Of a stretch of 64,000 nt of DNA, positions 35,548 to 45,734 are shown one piece after another. The stretch lies in the NCBI GenBank assembly GCA_028285545.1, contig JANQPA010000055.1:1-64000 (forward strand), read 5' to 3'. The position numbers were made by a program, and so were the translations under genes. Each line of letters starts with the position of its first letter. Positions within the stretch are counted from its first letter, which is position 1. Under the pieces are notes generated by a model. The model was not told where the DNA came from and did not search any database. It saw nothing but the letters and a program-made list of their open reading frames with translations. The stretch is from Saprospiraceae bacterium (GTDB lineage: Bacteria > Bacteroidota > Bacteroidia > Chitinophagales > Saprospiraceae).

Positions 35548-36243
35548 ATGAATCAAATATCTAATTATCGATTTGCTGGACTTAGTGGTCTACTTTCCGG
35601 AATTCTATATATCCTTTCCATTATTGGATTACAAAGTTACATCAGTGCAGATTTAGAAAATGTATCCGCATTTACCAGAAATATGATGGACTCACCTACT
35701 ATGATGCTTCTGTATGGTTGGCCTGGTCTCTTAGCCACTTTACTTATCATACCAGTTCTAATATTATTAAGTCAAAATGAAAGGGGAAATAATTTTCTTA
35801 ACAGATCAGTATTCCTTATTACTGCAATCGGGCTTAGCTTTATTTTGGTAGGATACCTATTCCATCTTGCTCTGAATTATTTTTATGCACCTGCTTTTCA
35901 AGCTTTGGATAGAACACAACAATCGATTTTTGCTATCGTTTTCAAGACTACTATTGGACTCCAGGATATGTTCTGGCTTTTAGGAGACCTATTTGCATTT
36001 TTAGGAATTGGTGCTTTAATGATACTACACTCAAAAAAAGACCTGTTCCCCAATTGGTTAATGATCTTTGGAACAACGGCAAGTGGTTTGGCAGCTTTAG
36101 GAAGTATCAGTTTTATTCCCGCATTTAAATCGGTACCTGGATTAAGCATTCTCTTTATTATGGGATTTGCATTGTTTACTCTGTGGGAAATGGTAGCTGG
36201 AGTGATCTTATTGCGTTATAAAATACAAATTTCAGCAACCTAA
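35548..36243 (+). CDS. Membrane protein resembling DUF4386
   Basis: The 231-residue protein has six hydrophobic segments, an N-terminal RFAGLSGLLSGILYILSIIG and a late GLAALGSISF segment, similar to DUF4386-type proteins. Function unknown. It converges on the TlpA-like gene 20 bp away. Confidence 0.65.
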   Translation: MNQISNYRFAGLSGLLSGILYILSIIGLQSYISADLENVSAFTRNMMDSPTMMLLYGWPGLLATLLIIPVLILLSQNERGNNFLNRSVFLITAIGLSFILVGYLFHLALNYFYAPAFQALDRTQQSIFAIVFKTTIGLQDMFWLLGDLFAFLGIGALMILHSKKDLFPNWLMIFGTTASGLAALGSISFIPAFKSVPGLSILFIMGFALFTLWEMVAGVILLRYKIQISAT

Positions 36244-36274
36244 TAAAACAAAATAATACTTCCTTATTTTATTA
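36241..36274. terminator. AT-only inverted repeat spanning two convergent stop codons
   Basis: TAATAAAA (36241-36248) and TTTTATTA (36267-36274) are complementary and include, or directly overlap, the stop codons of both convergent genes. The stem is weak (8 A/T pairs), but A and T runs suit a bidirectional terminator. Confidence 0.45.
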
Positions 36275-36794
36275 AAGATGCAATAATCTCATCCATTTGA
36301 TTAACTCTTTCAGGATCATAGGCCGCTTCGTGAAATACTATTTGAGATTTAGTGTCAATAATAATATTCGTTGGAAAGCCATGGGTATTAAATACATTTG
36401 TCATCCATCCACTTCTGGGAACTATATTGTATTCAAAGGTTTTTGTGTCAAGAAACTTCTTAAGCTTTGATTTTGAATCTCTAGCTAAGGCCAGAAAAAT
36501 GACCTCTTCTTGCTCATATTTTTGAACAAGGTTATTTAATTCGGGAATTTCTCTAATGCAAGGCGGACAACCAATAAACCAAAAGTTCAATACAATGACT
36601 TTTCCCTCCAATTCAGATAATGAATATTTATTGCCATCAACGTCTGTAACAGAAAAAGGAGGGGCAGAACTACCTACTTTTCCTTTCTCTTTAGAAGAAG
36701 CACGACTGCAAGACGAAAAAATCGAAATAATAAGTATCAAAGAGAAAAACCTAAGTAATTCTTGTGGCCTAAAAGTGAAAATATTTCTTCTCAT
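36264..36794 (-). CDS. TlpA-family thiol-disulfide lipoprotein
   Basis: The 176-residue protein has a lipoprotein signal (lipobox Cys29 in IFSSCSRA) and an AhpC-TSA/Redoxin thioredoxin fold (about 40-175). The active-site pair is Cys76-Pro-Pro-Cys79 in FWFIGCPPC, and the cis-Pro is in GFPTNIIID. Such proteins reduce or isomerise disulfides, for example in cytochrome c maturation, on the periplasmic face. It ends the minus-strand run that starts at 37952; co-transcription with the EVE gene (20-bp gap) is likely. Confidence 0.87.
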   Translation of the reverse strand: MRRNIFTFRPQELLRFFSLILIISIFSSCSRASSKEKGKVGSSAPPFSVTDVDGNKYSLSELEGKVIVLNFWFIGCPPCIREIPELNNLVQKYEQEEVIFLALARDSKSKLKKFLDTKTFEYNIVPRSGWMTNVFNTHGFPTNIIIDTKSQIVFHEAAYDPERVNQMDEIIASLIK

Positions 36795-36814
36795 TTTTAT
36801 TTATCTATCAAAAA

Positions 36815-37228
36815 TTAAAGACTCGTTTCTCCCATTTCTAATATTCTAAGGAAGGCCGATTCTTCTATCGGCATTACTGATAATCGACTGATTCGTACTA
36901 ATGGAATCTCCTGTAACTCTGGTGTAGCTTTTATTTCCTGCAAGGTAACTGGCTTGGTTAATCTTTTGACAGGCACCACATCTACCACTGACCAATCACC
37001 TTTTTCAGCTGTTGGATCTGGGTAAAACTCCTTCACCACTTTACAGATTCCAACTATTTCCAGTCCTTTACGACTATGATAAAATAATACCAGATCATCC
37101 ACTTTCATGCCTCGGAGGTGCTTACGGGCTGCATAATTTCGAATACCATCCCACATGGTGCGCCCTTCTTCCTCCAAATCGTGATATCCATATTCGTAAG
37201 GTTCAGATTTAACCAACCAATAGTTCAT
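36815..37228 (-). CDS. EVE domain-containing protein
   Basis: The 137-residue protein is a single EVE domain: MNYWLVKSEPYEYG, TMWDGIRNYAARKHLRGM, DLVLFYHS and a YPDPTA loop. EVE domains are PUA-like folds that read modified bases in DNA or RNA. The ATG at 37228 is chosen, since the 10 upstream codons need a TTG start. No modification genes adjoin it. Confidence 0.9.
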   Translation of the reverse strand: MNYWLVKSEPYEYGYHDLEEEGRTMWDGIRNYAARKHLRGMKVDDLVLFYHSRKGLEIVGICKVVKEFYPDPTAEKGDWSVVDVVPVKRLTKPVTLQEIKATPELQEIPLVRISRLSVMPIEESAFLRILEMGETSL

Positions 37229-37280
37229 AATTTTGCTCTTTTTTGGCAAAATATTCAATTCAGCTTAGAATGGCAATTTA

Positions 37281-37952
37281 TTATTTTTCAAAATATCCTT
37301 TTTTGGTCCAGGCCAGCTCCATGGGTTGATATTCGGCTAAAACATTTTTCCATTCTTCTTCGTTCAATCCACACCAATCAACAAATCCCTCGATTCCATC
37401 CAAAATAGCTTCCACCTGGTAATTCTCAGAGTTAATTACAAAGGCAATTTCCGGAAACATTTCATAGCCCATATCCTCTTGTTGGCATTCCCGTATTTTC
37501 ATCACCTGCTGCCAAGCCTTTTCAGAAAAAAAATCTTTTCGACCGCCAACTATTGCCGTAGTTTTTTCCATTAAAGTATGATAAGATTGATGGCTGGTGT
37601 CAAATTGGATGAAATGCGTCTCGTAAAAAGGGTCACCTACATCCCACACATATTTGTTAATAACAATCAAAGGCTCCTTTTCACCTTCAATTTCAAAAAG
37701 TTTCATGCGAAAGGGAATGTAATCTTCTCCATAATAGTTAAGGTGATAAGCCAAATACTGCTCCTCTTGGTTGAGGACTAATCGAAGGGTATCGTCTACT
37801 TCATTTAAAATCCCCTGATGGTGAAAAAAAGTCATTTCTTTGGGTAATAATTCAAAATACTGGCTTACAGAAAGACCATTCTCCATTTTCTTTTCTGTGG
37901 TAGGGTTACAAGCGAGTATGGTTCCGAGGAAAAAAAATACTAATTTGTTCAT
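37281..37952 (-). CDS. Hypothetical lipoprotein
   Basis: The 223-residue protein has a lipoprotein signal (MNKLVFFFLGTILACNPT, Cys15). The mature part is a mixed alpha/beta domain with many aromatics and acidic residues and no known motif. It is followed by the EVE gene after 52 bp on the same strand. Confidence 0.65.
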   Translation of the reverse strand: MNKLVFFFLGTILACNPTTEKKMENGLSVSQYFELLPKEMTFFHHQGILNEVDDTLRLVLNQEEQYLAYHLNYYGEDYIPFRMKLFEIEGEKEPLIVINKYVWDVGDPFYETHFIQFDTSHQSYHTLMEKTTAIVGGRKDFFSEKAWQQVMKIRECQQEDMGYEMFPEIAFVINSENYQVEAILDGIEGFVDWCGLNEEEWKNVLAEYQPMELAWTKKGYFEK

Positions 37953-38106
37953 TTTGGTTTTTAGTACAAAAATTCAGGAATCTTACCTTTAAGTAAACTT
38001 TTCTGAAGTGTATTGGAAAAATGGGGTAGTCAACTGGATTTTCAGGCTTCACTTACAATTTTTTCCATTTGACTTCATATAAAATTCCCAGCCAATCCAC
38101 AAATCA

Positions 38107-38114
38107 TAGCTTTG
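38107..38114 (+). promoter_or_regulatory. -7 promoter element
   Basis: TAGCTTTG, followed by TA, is an exact TAnnTTTG match ending 19 bases before the start codon at 38134. No -33 partner at standard spacing. Confidence 0.5.
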
Positions 38115-38133
38115 TATCAAAAAAATAAAAACC

Positions 38134-38919
38134 ATGTGTGTTACCACCGCCAATGCCAAATTAAGTGATACTATTATTGGAGTTTGGGAAATAGATCATC
38201 CACAAAAGGGATATCGCCATGTTATGGCCTATCAGAATGTAGCTCAAAATTTATCAGATGAGGTGAATTGTATGGTCCTTCATATCCCAACAAGCGAAGC
38301 CATAAATCCTGAATGTTTCATAGATGCCAGCATCCATCCTGATTTTCTAAAACACATGAAAGAACGAGCAGTTCCCAGGCCTCGATCCTTTTCTAAGGTA
38401 CCTGCCCAAAATTATATGCTCGAGATGGGCGTTTATCATATTGCCATCCTGAATCAGTTGGATACTGCTTCCCTTCAAAAAGCCCTGGATGATTTTCCAA
38501 AAGAAAAAAGACCAAATATATCTGTTGAATTCCTTGAATTTTATAGAGAAGAATATGAAGGGATTCCTTTGGTATTATGCTGCTTTAATACCAAAGATCA
38601 AGCCAAAACCTGTCCCATCATGCTTCACTATGCTCCACTGTTTCCTGATTATTTTATGTTTCCAACCCTGGAAAGTCACGGAAGTATCCCCGATTTTGAT
38701 GTCGATGTCAAGTACCACCAAGATATTATTGCAGGAACTAATATTAAGGTGCCCGGATTAGTTCCCTTTGATTTTGGAAACATAGATCCACAATTTTCTT
38801 CATTTTTACCCAAATATGGAATTGGAGAAAAACTATACCGTGAAATGCCCAATGGAGACGTATATGTTGATATTAAAAGATTGAAGAAATGGGGGCAGCT
38901 TAGTTTTCACATAAATTAA
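38134..38919 (+). CDS. Hypothetical protein with N-terminal Met-Cys
   Basis: The 261-residue protein begins MCVTTANAKLSDTIIGVWE and has no signal peptide or membrane segment. A Cys directly after the initiator Met is characteristic of N-terminal-nucleophile hydrolases and class II amidotransferases, but the rest is not recognised as one, so this is only a hint. Repeated short motifs (PDYFMFPT, VPGLVPFDFGN) suggest a compact enzyme-like fold. It is 5 bp upstream of the next lipoprotein gene, indicating an operon. Confidence 0.65.
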   Translation: MCVTTANAKLSDTIIGVWEIDHPQKGYRHVMAYQNVAQNLSDEVNCMVLHIPTSEAINPECFIDASIHPDFLKHMKERAVPRPRSFSKVPAQNYMLEMGVYHIAILNQLDTASLQKALDDFPKEKRPNISVEFLEFYREEYEGIPLVLCCFNTKDQAKTCPIMLHYAPLFPDYFMFPTLESHGSIPDFDVDVKYHQDIIAGTNIKVPGLVPFDFGNIDPQFSSFLPKYGIGEKLYREMPNGDVYVDIKRLKKWGQLSFHIN

Positions 38920-38924
38920 TTCTG

Positions 38925-40469
38925 ATGAAAACAATTATAATCGTGATGATCTTATTATCCTTTGGACTTTTTTCCTGTTTTCAAAATAAGCCCAAAAAAG
39001 AAAACAAAAGCAACACTTTTTCGCAATTGAGCCTGGAAGATGCCACAAGTAAAGCCCTGCATGAGAATAAACAGCTTTTGGTTTTACTTATTGAACCTCA
39101 AATGAATTTGGAAGAAATTACACAAGCTATAGGGCTGGGGAAGAAAATGAAAGAAGCCTCCTTTCAAAGAGAATATCTGCCTATTTATCTTTTCACTGAC
39201 TCCAAAGAGGCCACAGCCTTAATCGACTCCCAATACATTAAGGCTTTTCCGGCAGTAGTGAATTTCTCAAAAGGGAAAAAAGAAGTAGATGGAATCCAGT
39301 ATGGAAGGCCCTGGCCTGGCAGTAAAGCATATTTAAGTGTAGAATTAACAGAAAAAATTTTCCAGCTTTATCAAAACGGCGACAAGGATCCCAGGCTTCT
39401 TAAACAATTGATCCGACACGCAACATTTCTCAGTTTACCTCCTAATGAAAAGGAAAAATGGCTCTTTAACATAAGAAATGACTATCTCAACCAATTTGCA
39501 CTTTCTGATTTAAGAAAATATGAAGTTTACCAGATATTAAAATCTCAGGTAAATGATGTCCGATTGGATATAGTGGAAACCTTGTTTAATAATCGTTCAG
39601 AATTAAATTTAGCTTATCATAAATTAATCAACCGAAGGGACTTAAAAAATAGTATTGATGCCGATTGGATGCTCTTACAAGCAATTAGGAAAAGTTATGA
39701 AAAGGCCGCCCAAAGCGGAGACGTTAATCTATTTCAAAAAAGTGAAGTAAGCAGAGACCGTTATCAAAAAGATTACCTCGATCAATGGATAGCTCAATCT
39801 ATATGTCTTTATCATTTAAAAAGAAAGGAAAGATCTTTAGCAAAAAAAGCAGCACTTCAATATTTCGAATTAAATCAAAATTGGTCAACATCCAGAAATT
39901 ATTACCTAATGGAAGAAGCTGCTCGTTTGGTTTATGAGCTTACAGATAATCCTCTAGAACTAGAACAAGCTGAGAGCTGGATTGCCAAAGCTTCTTCTGT
40001 CAGGTCTACTCCCACCCGATATGAATTACATGCCAATATTTTGAATAAAATCGGGAATCATGAAAAGGAAAGGGCCATAAGAACAAAGCTGAAAGATTAT
40101 GAAAGGGAATTTCTTGCCTTTCTTCAATTATATCCGACTGCCAAATTTCCATTATCCTTAGATGGTCAAAAAGTAAGTAAGAGAAACTATAAAGATATTA
40201 TTTCGATACCCGGAAAATACAAGGATTATTATGGTTACATAAGTATGGAAAGCAGTTTGTACAAAAAGGGTGAAAAAATTGAAGCAATAGCTATCCTTTC
40301 ACAAACTGAAGAGGAAGTCAGTCTTCTTTCCCGAGTGCATCTGGCAACGGGTTCTATTTTGCCCGTTACTCATATTAAATCCTATTATGTCATTACTACT
40401 TTTTCTAGGCAGGGAAGCTTCAGAGGTAGCCAATATGAATCCAGATCCTTAATTCAAGAGTTTTCTTAA
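38925..40469 (+). CDS. Hypothetical lipoprotein, thioredoxin-like N-terminus and helical repeats
   Basis: The 514-residue protein has a lipoprotein signal (MKTIIIVMILLSFGLFSCFQ, Cys18). Residues about 30-130 resemble a thioredoxin-like domain (KALHENKQLLVLLIEP, IKAFPAVVNF), but the CxxC pair is absent. Residues about 145-400 are helical and TPR-like. Function unknown. It is translationally close (5 bp) to the preceding gene. Confidence 0.65.
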   Translation: MKTIIIVMILLSFGLFSCFQNKPKKENKSNTFSQLSLEDATSKALHENKQLLVLLIEPQMNLEEITQAIGLGKKMKEASFQREYLPIYLFTDSKEATALIDSQYIKAFPAVVNFSKGKKEVDGIQYGRPWPGSKAYLSVELTEKIFQLYQNGDKDPRLLKQLIRHATFLSLPPNEKEKWLFNIRNDYLNQFALSDLRKYEVYQILKSQVNDVRLDIVETLFNNRSELNLAYHKLINRRDLKNSIDADWMLLQAIRKSYEKAAQSGDVNLFQKSEVSRDRYQKDYLDQWIAQSICLYHLKRKERSLAKKAALQYFELNQNWSTSRNYYLMEEAARLVYELTDNPLELEQAESWIAKASSVRSTPTRYELHANILNKIGNHEKERAIRTKLKDYEREFLAFLQLYPTAKFPLSLDGQKVSKRNYKDIISIPGKYKDYYGYISMESSLYKKGEKIEAIAILSQTEEEVSLLSRVHLATGSILPVTHIKSYYVITTFSRQGSFRGSQYESRSLIQEFS

Positions 40470-40531
40470 TTTGTAGATAGAAGTAATGTTGCTCATCCCA
40501 AATTGTCTTAAATTATTCACAAAAAGTAATC

Positions 40532-40590
40532 GTAGATCAGAGACATTTGGAGACAAATTGAGATATATGGAGACAAATTGTCATATCTAC
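40532..40590. repeat. GGAGACAAATTG direct repeat within an inverted repeat
   Basis: GGAGACAAATTG occurs twice with a 20-bp step (40549 and 40569), bracketed by GTAGAT (40532-40537) and ATCTAC (40585-40590). Located after the lipoprotein gene in a 191-bp gap with no other feature. Confidence 0.5.
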
Positions 40591-40660
40591 TTACCATCTA
40601 CAAGAATTATCCAGAATGCTTTGGATTAGCCTGTTTAGTTCTGAAAAATTATAACTAATC

Positions 40661-41212
40661 CTAAAATTTTCCGGGTGAGTCATATTTCTTCATTTTCGAA
40701 AAAAGATCCCAAACTACAATCCCCACCGACACAGATATATTCAAAGAATGTTTGGTACCAAATTGAGGAATTTCCAGGCAAACATCCAGAAGAGGCATAA
40801 TTTCATCACTAATTCCTTTTACTTCATTGCCAAAAATAAGGGCAATAGGCTGGTTGGGAGGAGGTTGAAAATCCTGAAGCCAGGTACGTTGATCTGCTTG
40901 TTCTACCCCGGCTATAAGGTAATTTTCTTTTTTCAAGTCATTGACTGCATCAGAGGTTTGTTCGACATATTCCCATTCTACTGCCTGAGAAGCGCCAATA
41001 GCCGTCTTTAGGATTTCACGATGTGGAGGCTGTGCTGTGATTCCACAGAGAAATATTTTTTCCAAAGCAAAAGCATCGGCAGTTCGAAAAGCTGATCCGA
41101 CGTTCAGTCCTGAACGAATGTTATCCAAAATTAGCGTAATGGGTGTTTTGGTTTGCTGTTTAAATTCTTCAATGCTAGTCCTATTGAGTTCTTGCAAGCT
41201 TAATTTGCGCAT
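40661..41212 (-). CDS. TrmH/SpoU-family RNA methyltransferase
   Basis: The 183-residue protein contains the three SPOUT motifs: NIRSGLNVGSAFRTADAF, IALIFGNEVKGIS and the knot segment IPQFGTKHSLNISVSVGIVV. These methylate 2'-O-ribose in tRNA or rRNA using SAM. There is no N-terminal substrate-binding domain, as in short TrmL/TrmH forms. Target base unknown. It follows the GT39-like gene with a 9-bp gap, so the two are probably co-transcribed. Confidence 0.9.
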   Translation of the reverse strand: MRKLSLQELNRTSIEEFKQQTKTPITLILDNIRSGLNVGSAFRTADAFALEKIFLCGITAQPPHREILKTAIGASQAVEWEYVEQTSDAVNDLKKENYLIAGVEQADQRTWLQDFQPPPNQPIALIFGNEVKGISDEIMPLLDVCLEIPQFGTKHSLNISVSVGIVVWDLFSKMKKYDSPGKF

Positions 41213-41221
41213 GGAAATATC

Positions 41222-42634
41222 TTATTTTTCTTTACCATATAAGATGACTTTAATTCCTTTATTTTCAAATTTCTTAAGAACTTTCCAATGATTACGGAGG
41301 GTATCAATCTGTTCATCCGAAAAGTCGTTCATAATGTTCGAATACAATATATAAGAATCCTTGGAAAGGTCTTGCTCTTTCATTTCTGATAAATCACCAC
41401 TAAGGTCTTTGAAGTGTAATGGTCCTATCTCAGGAAATGCAGTACCAATTTCATATAGTTCAATATCGGCTTTTTCTAAATATTCCAGCATATTCCCCCG
41501 CTGTTCATAATAAGGCCAATGAGCCAGAGTACTGTCCCATCCCTGTGAAATTTTGTCAGGATAAATCCAGGTATTCCCAAAAATATAGGCACCCAATGCT
41601 AAAAGGTAAATAAGGACTTGTTTCTTTTTTGTTTGGACGATACTTTTAATCCAAACCATGAACACAAAATTGAAACTGATAAATACTGGCAGTAGATATC
41701 GGTGTCCCTGTAATTTGGAATAGATCAAAAAAGTAATACTAAGTAAAAGTAGACTGGATAAAAACATGCCCCCTACTCTTTTTTGGGCAGGGTCCAATGA
41801 TTTCCAAAATGGCCATTTTTTTATAAAAAACACTATTAATACTCCCCAGAGAATCAGTCTGCCAAAATCGAGTAATCGCCAGCCTAAAACCATAACATTT
41901 TTGAAAAAGCCCCTAAGATTGACTTTTTCGAAGCCAGGTGCCCAGGGGGAATCTGCATGATAACCAATCCATCCGGTTTGTAGATAGTGATACAATAAAA
42001 AAGAAAAGGCCAATAAACCAGCTGGCACATAGGTCAAGCTGATCTTAAAAAGAACAGGCAAAGAAAGAGGACGTCCTGCCATTCGGTTTTCTAGAATGTC
42101 TACTAAAAATAAGACCACCACAACCATCATTCCCCGTGTGCTGGTACAGGCTAGAAGGATTGCCGCTATAATCAAAAGTCCTTTCTTATTTTGAAGGATA
42201 CCATCCCATCCCAATAAAAATCCAAAAACCAGAATTAAATCCGGACTAATGAGTATGCTTTGTCCTGCCAAAACAGGATCAATCATACCTATTAATACCA
42301 TAAAAAAGGCTAATTCTTTACCAATAAATACATCTCCCAATCGGAATAATAAATACATAATTCCCCAAACAAAAGGAAACATTAACCAATGGCTCACCAC
42401 CAATGACTGCCCAAATAATTTCCAGCCTAAAGCTAAAAAGAGGCCCAATAAGGGTGGATGCCCACTATCGATTGAGGAAGGGAGAATTAAAGAATGAAAG
42501 TTGGTATTAAAAAAATAAAGGGCATGCTTTGCTCCCAGTTGGATGGTATCCCAAAAGAATACATGGTCCTGGATGTTCCAGAAAATCAGTAGCAATAATA
42601 TAGTAGCAGTTAATAATTCTATTTTCCTTTGCAA
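41222..42634 (-). CDS. GT39-like polytopic membrane protein
   Basis: The 470-residue protein has about ten hydrophobic helices. The first loop (HVFFWDTIQLGAKHALYF, then SGHPPLLGLFLALGWKLFG) resembles GT39/GT83 sugar transferases that use polyprenyl-linked donors, although the canonical DE motif is replaced by WDT. The soluble C-terminus of about 90 residues is unassigned. Probably a membrane glycosyltransferase; substrate unknown. Confidence 0.7.
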   Translation of the reverse strand: MQRKIELLTATILLLLIFWNIQDHVFFWDTIQLGAKHALYFFNTNFHSLILPSSIDSGHPPLLGLFLALGWKLFGQSLVVSHWLMFPFVWGIMYLLFRLGDVFIGKELAFFMVLIGMIDPVLAGQSILISPDLILVFGFLLGWDGILQNKKGLLIIAAILLACTSTRGMMVVVVLFLVDILENRMAGRPLSLPVLFKISLTYVPAGLLAFSFLLYHYLQTGWIGYHADSPWAPGFEKVNLRGFFKNVMVLGWRLLDFGRLILWGVLIVFFIKKWPFWKSLDPAQKRVGGMFLSSLLLLSITFLIYSKLQGHRYLLPVFISFNFVFMVWIKSIVQTKKKQVLIYLLALGAYIFGNTWIYPDKISQGWDSTLAHWPYYEQRGNMLEYLEKADIELYEIGTAFPEIGPLHFKDLSGDLSEMKEQDLSKDSYILYSNIMNDFSDEQIDTLRNHWKVLKKFENKGIKVILYGKEK

Positions 42635-42740
42635 AACCTATCTTAATTTGCTAATCTAAGAATTTGGGTTGGATGACTTAGAGTATTGCACACTTTTTCA
42701 AATTTAGAAAATAACTTATTGATTTTTAATTGATGTCTTT

Positions 42741-42930
42741 GTGTCGCAGCTACGCCGCTCATGTTTGCTTATTTTCCTGCCTTGGGTTGGCACCCAAGGC
42801 CAATGTATGACATCGCTAGGCGGTTTTACTTTGTAAATATTAAGCCTCCAGGTGGCGGTAACAATCAACCTTGAGTGACAACTCAAGGTTTTTAGTCAAT
42901 ATAAATAATCCAGCGGCGTAGCTGCGACAC
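42741..42930. repeat. 190-bp element with 19-bp terminal inverted repeats and two internal hairpins
   Basis: GTGTCGCAGCTACGCCGCT (42741-42759) and its exact complement (42912-42930) close the element. Inside are GCCTTGGGT-TGGC-ACCCAAGGC (42779-42800) and AACCTTGAGT-GACA-ACTCAAGGTT (42867-42890), which share the core CCTTGRGT/ACYCAAGG. A weaker stem (AGGC/GCCT around TTTAC/GTAAA) lies between them. It has no ORF. It could be a MITE-like repeat or a multi-branched structured RNA. It occupies most of the 477-bp gap between the GT39-like gene and pyrG. Confidence 0.75.
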
Positions 42931-43040
42931 TCAGTGAGCTTTATAATTTATAGAGTGTTCATAACTTAACGTCACTTTTTGTCTATAACCACAAGTCATT
43001 ATTCATCAAAAGATGATATCATCGTAGGATTGTAGCATCA

Positions 43041-44764
<1,724 letters not shown>

Positions 44765-44816
44765 TTAAAATTTTTTTGGTGCCCCTCGACACTTCTTTTG
44801 CTTGTGTTACGGGATA

Positions 44817-44834
44817 CAAAGATAGGCAAAAGTA
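44817..44834 (-). promoter_or_regulatory. -7 promoter elements for pyrG
   Basis: On the minus strand TATCTTTG followed by TA (44824-44817) is an exact -7 match, 52 bases before the start codon; TACTTTTG (44834-44827) is a second possible box just upstream. No clear -33 box is seen. Confidence 0.5.
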
Positions 44835-44924
44835 TACCGACTTTTGAGTATTGTATGAAATAATAATCTGCAATTGGGATGTTAAATGACAATACTTTGG
44901 ACTGCCTTCAAACTTAAACCTAAA

Positions 44925-44954
44925 TTAACCCGTGGTTAACTTCTATTGTTAACC
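44925..44954. promoter_or_regulatory. Phased TTAAC repeats upstream of the CDF-like gene
   Basis: TTAACC, TTAACT and TTAACC start at 44925, 44936 and 44949 (steps 11 and 13). The first two also form TTAACC-CGT-GGTTAA, a palindrome. The same 11 and 13 steps occur before the beta-helix gene at 45686. The spacing resembles PhoB/PhoP-type direct-repeat operators. The 281-bp gap holds nothing else beyond the pyrG promoter. Confidence 0.45.
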
Positions 44955-45045
44955 TTTGCCTCGTCATTAATAATTAAAAGCATACTAGCTAGCCTTATTT
45001 GATTCAGGCTTAAAGTATGAACTTAAAATGCGCGGTAAATAATTT

Positions 45046-45624
45046 ATGAGTCGGGACAAACATGCTCTCATCTTCAGCCTAATTATCTCTTTACTGTTGC
45101 TGGTATTAGAAATAATTTTTAGCCGAACAACCAATAGCCTGCTTCTTTTCAGTATGGGCATTATTCAATTGTCTCTAATTGTTTTTATTCTCATTCCCAT
45201 ATTCTTAAAAAATACCTATCCACTGAAGATTCGACTCTTTACTGCCTTTGTAAATGGCTGTGTATTGGTTTTGCTCTCCGGCTATATATTTATTGAGTTT
45301 TTAGCTAGGTTTTCGGTACCTGTACCCATCTTAGGCAGCGAGGCACTATTATTGGCCTTCATTTGCATGAGCCTTAATTTATTGATTTTTAGATTCTTAC
45401 TAAATACACAATTTAGACATATCAAATTTGGGACCTTTGGTATTCCAGTCTGGGGCATCGTTTTCAGCTCTTCATTGGTGCTGGCAGGTACCCTGATTGT
45501 TTACTATACGGAATATTATTTTTTGGATACACTACTGAGTTTAGTACTTGGATTTTTCATTTTAATCAGAGCTGGATTTATGACTATTGATGCTTATTGG
45601 CACATTGAAGAACTGGCTTATTAA
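45046..45624 (+). CDS. Membrane protein resembling a CDF transporter domain without metal ligands
   Basis: The 192-residue protein has six hydrophobic helices laid out like a cation diffusion facilitator (CDF): TTNSLLLFSMGIIQLS where CDF has SxALLADAxHxLxD, then an EFLARF...PVPILGSEA loop, and a closing TEYYFLDTLLSLVLGFFIL where CDF has a conserved W-x-DP-x-x-S segment. The intramembrane HxxxD and DxxxD ligands are replaced by non-ligands (Ile, Ser), and the cytoplasmic domain is missing. If truly homologous it cannot transport metal in the standard way. Homology is inferred by eye. Confidence 0.6.
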   Translation: MSRDKHALIFSLIISLLLLVLEIIFSRTTNSLLLFSMGIIQLSLIVFILIPIFLKNTYPLKIRLFTAFVNGCVLVLLSGYIFIEFLARFSVPVPILGSEALLLAFICMSLNLLIFRFLLNTQFRHIKFGTFGIPVWGIVFSSSLVLAGTLIVYYTEYYFLDTLLSLVLGFFILIRAGFMTIDAYWHIEELAY

Positions 45625-45685
45625 TATATAAACATTGATTATATGACTCAAAAAACAGTTTTGATTTAAGGGTGATAACATCAAT

Positions 45686-45715
45686 TTAATACTCAGTTAA
45701 CATATTTCATTAAAA
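45686..45715. promoter_or_regulatory. Phased TTAA repeats upstream of the beta-helix gene
   Basis: TTAATA, TTAACA and TTAAAA start at 45686, 45697 and 45710 (steps 11 and 13), ending 19 bases before the start codon. The pattern parallels 44925-44954 and 48796-48812. Confidence 0.45.
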
Positions 45716-45734
45716 ACAAAAACTTCATCTTATC

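Noticed and set aside
42741..42930. Insertion sequence
   Set aside because: Too short, no transposase frame and no visible target-site duplication (flanks TTT and TCAG differ).
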